From the NCBI RefSeq assembly GCF_000003815.2, contig NC_049982.1, positions 29,484,990-29,521,965 of the forward strand: DNA of 36,976 bases, given 5' to 3'. The notes under the pieces are model-generated. The model had not been told where the DNA came from, made no database searches, and was given only the letters and a program-made list of their open reading frames with translations. Position 1 is the stretch's first letter, and every line of letters starts with the position of its first letter. Shown here one piece after another: positions 30,560 through 36,976 of this stretch. The DNA comes from Branchiostoma floridae. Taxonomy: Eukaryota > Chordata > Leptocardii > Amphioxiformes > Branchiostomatidae. The position numbers and the translations under genes are program-made.

Positions 30560-31177
30560 ACCTATAAAATCAACTACTACAATGTATACACTAAAATACA
30601 TATTCGTGATATAAACAGTCAATCAATCAGTCAATCCGTGAATTCTATAACTGGTGTCATGTCAGGTTTTCTATACATGTACAAGTATGATCGCAATCTA
30701 TCGGCTGTACATCTTGGCTCTGCTACTGGCCTCTACTTCCCTCATGTTGCCCTCCTTCTGTAGATGGCGCTGTTCTGGATGTTGTGTGGCTCCCCTCTGT
30801 TCAGAATTTTCAAGCCGCACAAATGTATATTCTGGCTCCTCCCAGCGATGGCCACTTCTGCATATTCTTATGTTGGTTTTCTTCATTAGTACATACACCT
30901 CCGGTTTGATTAGGTCCGTCGTCGCTGTGGGAAAATTATGTACGGTTCTTTGTTGTACATATAAAATCCACTATTATAATATATACACATTATATATACA
31001 TATTCATGGTATAAATCAGCCAAAACCAGCCCGTGAATTGTCTAACTAGTTTTAGGTTTTCTGTGGTTGTGGCAGTGCAATCGATTTGCTGCTCCAGATC
31101 TGCTACTTTTCTGGCATTCCTTAGGCCCTCTCATTGTCTTCCTTCTGTGGATGGTGCGGCTCTGGGTGATGTGTCAA
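30560..31177. repeat. old direct duplication, offset about 390 bp
   Basis: 30560-30790 and 30957-31177 align as diverged copies: TATAAAATC at 30563 and 30960, CCGTGAATT in both, CCTTCTGT at 30754 and 31141. Open frames do not agree between copies. Confidence 0.65.
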
Positions 31178-31371
31178 ACTGTGCGCCTTTTTTGTGATAA
31201 TATATTTCCCTTTTATACCCCTGCACTCATTAGCATACGTGTACATATGCATAACTCCTCTGATTGGTTACCCTCCAAAATTGAGTTAACTGACCACCTG
31301 TCTGTGGCGCGCGGGGACAGGTGTGACGCTGTGAATAGTACACAAGGATTATTCTGTCTCTTTGCATGCAG

Positions 31372-31547
31372 TTCTGGTCACCACTGGCTGAGCTTGTCCA
31401 GGTAGACCCACGGGCCAGAGCTGACACATCGTCTTGTTGGGAGACTCGTGCAGTAGTTTCTAACACCACAGCTTATGATGGGCACCAACCTCTTCTGTAC
31501 TGCTGTTTACGGGACATAGAAATACAATGTCAGCAAGGCCACGGCAG
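31372..31547 (+). CDS. candidate coding exon, unknown product (exon a)
   Basis: A good acceptor (TCTCTTTGCATGCAG, ending 31371) and donor (CAG|GTAAGT, exon end 31547) enclose an open frame starting FWSPLAELVQVDPRARADTS and ending in a split Arg codon. The phase fits the exon at 31802-31880. I do not recognise the protein. It could be a non-coding transcript or chance. Confidence 0.3.
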
Positions 31548-31801
31548 GTAAGTTTTATGGATGACGACATCATTAATTTTAAACATGTAGCCATGACCGT
31601 AGTTGTAGAAGGGAAACTAGTTCGATGTACATGTAGTAGTCAACTTGGTGAATGATACCAGTCTTCCAGACTTTGTGCATCGATCTTGTATAGCCTGTTT
31701 GATGTGATACCATCCAAGTTAGTTTTGACCATGACGGATGCGGGTTTTCCTGCAATGATAATTTTAACCGTTGGGCGGCTCTTTTCTTGTCTTTGCCATA
31801 G

Positions 31802-31880
31802 GATGCACTCCCTTGGCGAAGCAATCTTGATGCTGTTTCACGGTCCACTCTGCAATGACGAGAAGACATATCCAAACCAG
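31802..31880 (+). CDS. candidate coding exon, unknown product (exon b)
   Basis: Acceptor CTTGTCTTTGCCATAG and donor CAG|GTAACA bound an open frame MHSLGEAILMLFHG, then PLCNDEKTYPNQ, joining in phase with exon a. The next candidate at about 32771 does not join in phase, so any gene model is incomplete. Confidence 0.3.
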
Positions 31881-32129
31881 GTAACATCGTTATTGTCTGA
31901 AGAGTCAAATTAACCTGATGATATCCCTACTAAGTGCTATAATCCAAGTTTATTTTTAGTTGAAAATACGCCCTCTTTAGAGTATCAATCTATTCATGTG
32001 AAACTACAATCCATATGTTAACACTTGCTGAAGCTTTATTCTTTGAATCAACGTGTGAACCTCATTAATAAAATAGAACCATAGACATTATTAACAAAGG
32101 GGCACAGCCCTAGAAGATGAGCAACACGT

Positions 32130-32701
32130 ATAATAATAAGAAGTTTATTTGCAAGTTCGTGCCCGAGGGCTAATTGCAAGTACATGTACATGGTATACAC
32201 ATAGTGACACTGGACACCCATAAATAATATTCGTGTTGGCTATTTCTAAACAGGTTGGGTTTGACTTCTTTTTTGGAAGCAGAGGGAGACGACAAGTCCC
32301 ACATCTTCTAGAATTTGTGGGTTCTGCGATTTCAAGAGAAAAGTAGCTTTCTGTTCGTCTGTCAATGTGGGGAAGTTGGGATAATAATTTGTGACTTCTC
32401 TGAACAGAGTGATTCTTTCGGTTTCGTTGAATGAACATTTGGAAATGAAGTGTGTCTCGTCTCCCACTGCTTTAGATGTACAATATTTACAAATTCTTTC
32501 ACACACTGGTAGTCTCTTATATCTCCCTCTTTCCACTTCAAGAGGATGAGCGCTAATTCTGACTTTGCTTATTGCGGAGCGCAGCTCGAAATCAACTAGT
32601 TCTAAGTACTTCTCTCTAGCGTATACAGATTTACAAGTTTTGTAGAATCTAAGCTTACCGGTATCTATACTTATATTATGTAGAGACGTCTGGATATACA
32701 T
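32130..32701 (-). mobile_element. LINE fragment, C-terminal coding end and 3' tail
   Basis: The minus strand encodes about 150 residues of a non-LTR retrotransposon C-terminus (32701-32246). It has the segments EKYLELVDFELRSAISKVRI and GRYKRLPV, and a zinc-knuckle-like CKYC...DETHFISKC. The 3' UTR ends in a GCAATTAGCCCTCGGGCACG stretch, AATAAA and a TTATTATTA tail, the usual form of such LINEs. The RT core and ORF1 are missing (5' truncated). A shorter copy of the same 3' end is at 10244-10353. Confidence 0.8.
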
Positions 32702-32715
32702 ATTGGTATATGTAT

Positions 32716-32885
32716 AGACAGCGGAAGTTGTAACATTCTATTACAATCTGGGTTCGTATGATTATCTTAGAGACGTAGAAGTGACGGCCCAGAATTGCAT
32801 GGAATGGCGCAGGATGGTCCACAAGAGACGTTGCCTTGATGCAAACCACTTGACACAACGAAGAAGAGACCTTATCAAGTATCAA
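32716..32885 (+). other. open segment ending at a strong splice donor, origin uncertain
   Basis: An open frame containing VEVTAQNCMEWRRMVHKRR ends at CAA|GTAAGT (32885). The AxxxxxEWRRMV pattern is reminiscent of the extreme C-terminus of some LINE ORF2 proteins, so this may be a retroelement remnant rather than an exon of the candidate gene at 31372. Confidence 0.25.
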
Positions 32886-34224
32886 GTAAGTCAGTATGAT
32901 TATCTTACGGTTATCTGACGGTTTTTTTTTCGAGTTACTGTGTGAAGGAAAGACAAAGTTATGTTTTAGATAATTGATGTGACGTGTCATAAAAGCGCGA
33001 CTTGAGCCCCTAACGTTTTTCTGCATCGAAAACCAGGATCATCCCCAGTCCATTCTACTCCACAGCTGCATAACAGTCGAGCCTAACGATTTTCTCATCG
33101 CATCAATGTGCGCAGTTACAATAAACCTGCTTCCATCAAACATAAATCATGTGTTGAGCTATAACTTGTTATGCTACGTGTTATTCAACCATATTTTATC
33201 CAATGTGATATCCTAGTCTGTTTTATCAAGCCCCATCCTATGGAATTCCAGTCTTGTGCCTCACGCTAATGTGCCTAGTGCCTCATGCTAATTTTTGCCA
33301 TCGGAATCACAGCATATAGCCCTCTTCACCGCATGGATGCCACACACTTAGTCTTCTAGCGAAGTGGCATCATGACTCGCCACATTGTTCCCGAATTTTC
33401 CAATAGCATTGATACATTACATCCTTTACAAACATTATGTGTCATAGAGAGAAAGATTGTTACTTCCATATTGACGCACTAGCTGCAATTAGGTTGGAAT
33501 TCGATCTCCCATTTTTTAGTTGTAACTGCGTTTAAGTTGTGGACCTGGAAGATGTATGTCAATACACAGCTGTAAACCCTTTCAAATCCTTCTATGACTG
33601 CAAATCCTTTTGACAGTTAGGTATCTATAGATTACATCAAATAGCTGGGTGATTTCGGGTCAAAGTTCAAATCTGACCGGATATCTGTAATCCGCACTGA
33701 AGGCCTCGTTCCGGTATTACTCCGCGGGTGGGCACTCAGAAGTATTCCCTCCGAAATATGAATGGGTCCCAAAATCGTGTGTTTATGTAGACGATAAATT
33801 GCCTTTTATCGCTCCCATGTCATATCGAAGGATTTGAGATGAAAGGTTGTGTATTTCTGACAGGATCGGGTGGAAAAGTTTCGGCATTCGGGCGATTCTC
33901 GGACGTGTACGTTTGTTTGTCCTGAGTAATGTGGTCAGCGGGTCACTGAAGGAAAGCCCCACTTTCTGGTTAGTATTTATGTGCAGTTATAGATGTTATA
34001 AAAATCGATCCAGCGGTCAGATTTTGGGGAATTTTTTTTTATTGAGTACTGGACAAGTGATTTTTCAATAGAAATTAAAACATCTCCAGTAGAAATGTTT
34101 CTTTATTGGATTTTCGCCCATTAAAGTTGCATATTTAAGCACTATTGTAAATGAGGCAACAAAAGTCCGGTATGAGGCCTTAAGGTTCCGGTTTGAATTG
34201 CGAAGTAATCCGTGAATATAAGAC
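32886..34224. other. intergenic, nothing recognised
   Basis: No gene, long inverted repeat or array is visible. The final ~60 bases lead into a partial satellite unit. Confidence 0.4.
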
Positions 34225-36976
34225 GCAAATCATAGTAAAACCCGAAAATATGAATGAAGGCTCACCTGGGGGATAACCGCTAAGCGAACCCTTCGGTAAC
34301 CGCAAAAAAGCGACCCCGTACGATCGGACATCCGAAATTTCAAACAAAATGTGCGTTACTTTCAACACTTGAGTATCATAGTAAAACCCGTGGGCAAAAG
34401 GTAAAAAGTGATTTGAGTACCCAAAATTACTTTGTAACTTTTCTACATACGAATGAAGGCTCACCTGGGGGATAACCGCTAAGTGAACCCTTCGGTAACC
34501 GCAAAAAAGCGACCACTTACGATCGGACATCCGAAATTTCAAACATAATGTGCGTTACTTTCAACACTTGAATATCAAAGTAAAACCCGTGGGCAAAAGG
34601 TAAAAAGTGATTTGAGTACCCAAAATTACTTTGTAACTTTTCTACATACGAGTGAAGGCTCACCTGGGGGATAACCGCTAAGCGAACCCTTCGGTAACCG
34701 CAAAAAAGCGACCCCTTACGATCGGACTTCCGCAATTTCAAACAAAATGTGCGTTACTTTCAACACTTGAGTATCATAGTAAAACCCGTGGGCAAAAGGT
34801 AAAAAGTGATTTGAGTACCCAAAATTACTTTGTAACTTTTCTACATACGAATGAAGGCTCACCTGGGGGATAACCGCTAACAGCTAAGCGAACCCTTCGG
34901 TAACCGCAAAAAAGCGACCCCTTACGATCGGACTTTCGGAAATTTTTCAAACAAAATGTGCGTTACTTTCCAACACTTGAATATCAAAGTAAAACCCGTG
35001 GGCAAAAGGTAAAAAGTGATTTGAGTACCCAAAATTACTTGGTAACTTTTCTACATACGAATAAAGGCTCACCTGGGGGATAACCGCTAACCGCTAAGCG
35101 AACCCTTCGATAACCACGAAAAAGCGACCCCTTGACGATCGGACATCCGAAATTTCAAACATAATGTGCGTTACTTTCAACACTTGAATATCATAGTAAA
35201 ACCCGTGGGCAAAAGGTAAAAAAGTGATTTGAGTACCCAAAATTACTTTGTAACTTTTCTACATACGAATGAAGGCTCACCTGGGGGATAACCGCTAACC
35301 GCTAAAGCGAACCCTTCGGTAACCGCATAAAAGCGACCCCTTACGATCGGACTTCCGAAATTTCTAACAAAATGTGCGTTACTTTCAACACTTGAACATC
35401 TTAGTAAAACCCGTGGGCAAAAGGTAAAAAGTGATTTGAGTACCCAAAATTACTTTGTAACTTTTCTACATACGAATGAAGTCTCACCTGGGGGATAACC
35501 GCTAACAGCTAACCGAACCCTTCGGTAACCGCAAAAAAAGCGACCCCTTACGATCGGACTTCCGAAATTTCAAACAAAATGTGCGTTACTTTCAACACTT
35601 GAATATCTTAGTAAAACCCGTGGGCAAAAGGTAAAAAGTGATTTGAGTACCCAAAATTACTTTGTAACTTTTCTACATACGAATGAAGGCTCACCTGGGG
35701 GATAACAGCTAACCGCTAAGTGAACCCTTCGGTAACCGCAAAAAAGCGACCCCTTACGATCGGACTTCCGACATTTCAAACAAAATGTGCGTTAATTTCA
35801 ACACTTGAGTATCATAGTAAAACCCGTGGGCAAAAGGTAAAAAGTGATTTGAGTACCCAAAATTACTTTGTAACTTTTCTACATACCAATGAAGGCTCAC
35901 CTGGGGGATAACCGCTAACCGCTAAAGCGAACCCTTCGGTAACCGCATAAAAGCGACCCCTTACGATCGGACTTCCGAAATTTCTAACATAATGTGCGTT
36001 ACTTTCAACACTTGAATATCAAAGTAAAACCCTTGGGCAAAAGGTAAAAAGTGATTTGAGTACCCAAAATTACTTCGTAACTTTTCTACATACGAATGAA
36101 GGCTCACCTGGGGGATAACAGCTAACCGCTAAGTGAACCCTTCGGTAACCGCAAAAAAGCGACCCCTTACGATCGGACTTCCGACATTTCAAACAAAATG
36201 TGCGTTAATTTCAACACTTGAGTATCATAGTAAAACCCGTGGGCAAAAGGTAAAAAGTGATTTGAGTACCCAAAATTACTTTGTAACTTTTCTACATACG
36301 AATGAAGGCTCACCTGGGGGATAACCGCTAAGTGAACCCTTCGGTAACCGCAAAAAAGCGACCCCTTACGATCGGACATCCGAAATTTCAAACATAATGT
36401 GCGTTACTTTCAACACTTGAATATCAAAGTAAAACCCGTGGGCAAAAGGTAAAAAGTGATTTGAGTACCCAAAATTACTTTGTAACTTTTCTACATACGA
36501 GTGAAGGCTCACCTGGGGGATAACCGCTAAAGCGAACCCTTCGGTAACCGCAAAAAAGCGACCCCTTACGATCGGACTTCAGAAATTTCAAACATAATAT
36601 GCGTTACTTTCAACACTTGAATATCATAGTAAAACCCGTGGGCAAAAGGTAAAAAGTGATTTGAGTACCCAAAATTACTTTGTAACATTTCTACACACGA
36701 ATGAAGGCTCACCTGGGGATAACCGCTAACCGCTAAGCGAACCCTTCGGTAACCGCAAAAAAGCGACCCCTTACGATCGGACTTCCGAAATTTCTAACAA
36801 AATGTGCGTTAATTTCAACACTTGAGTATCATAGTAAAACCCGTGGGCAAAAGGTAAAAAGTGATTTGAGTACCCAAAATTACTTTGAAACTTTTCTACA
36901 TACGAATGAAGGCTCACCTGGGGGATAACCGCTAACCGCTAAAGCGAACCCTTCGGTAACCCCCAAAAAGCGACCC
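34225..36976. repeat. tandem satellite, 199-bp and ~207-bp units, open at the right edge
   Basis: CTCACCTGGGG starts at 34261, 34460, 34659, 34858, 35068, 35276, 35483, 35690, 35896, 36103, 36309, 36508, 36708 and 36913. Spacing falls in two classes, 199-200 and 205-210. The longer units carry an extra 7-bp step (CCGCTAA or CAGCTAA) after GGGGATAAC. Units are highly similar. Neighbouring pairs share private variants, and 35690 and 36103 differ at one base over ~205 bp. A truncated unit starts the array. Neither class is a multiple of three in a way that keeps a frame, so the open frames are spurious. Confidence 0.95.

Noticed and set aside
34180-36391. Repeated open frames of 60-120 codons in the right-end array, some with identical products
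   Set aside because: They arise from identical satellite units. Unit lengths of 199 and about 207 do not preserve one frame through the array, and splice or start context is missing.
34225-36976. CRISPR-like regular repeat
   Set aside because: Units are full-length tandem copies without unique spacers, and the genome is animal.

Overview
The window looks like a piece of a lancelet (Branchiostoma-type) nuclear genome. It has intron-rich genes with GT-AG splice sites, a chordate CYP3-like P450 gene, an intronless BTB-BACK-Kelch gene, and a dense load of palindromic MITE-like elements and LINE tails. The organism assignment is inference from gene structure and repeat style.

Layout. At 1.2-2.3 kb (minus) lie the first three coding exons of a cytochrome P450 whose remainder would lie beyond the left edge, or is absent. 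At 5.8-9 kb (plus) is a Kelch-like gene with a non-coding first exon and a single coding exon (570 aa). At 10.9-25.0 kb (minus) is a complete 14-exon P450. I reconstructed every exon; all phases join and give 514 aa with ExxR, PERF and heme-Cys motifs. The partial left P450 and the 5' part of the complete one, with introns 1-2 and about 2 kb of upstream DNA, are two arms of a segmental duplication (about 1.14-4.1 kb and 23.56-27.5 kb).

The P450 introns hold several inverted-repeat elements, a 1.5 kb element with about 100-bp inverted ends enclosing two tandem arrays, and a cluster of a 15-bp motif ending in a 30-bp perfect palindrome. Upstream of the complete P450 a 1.24 kb transposon-like element (TIRs plus a 6-bp target duplication) sits where transcription would be expected to start. 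The left arm preserves the empty site. A related 1.2 kb element lies at 28.05-29.25 kb.

From 29 to 34 kb there is little recognisable: an old ~390-bp duplication, two phase-compatible candidate exons of unknown product, and a LINE 3' fragment. From 34.2 kb to the right edge is a tandem satellite with 199-bp and ~207-bp unit classes.

The genes do not form a pathway. The P450s are probable ER monooxygenases and the Kelch protein is a probable Cul3 ubiquitin-ligase adaptor. The left P450 and the Kelch gene are divergent; the Kelch gene and the complete P450 converge.
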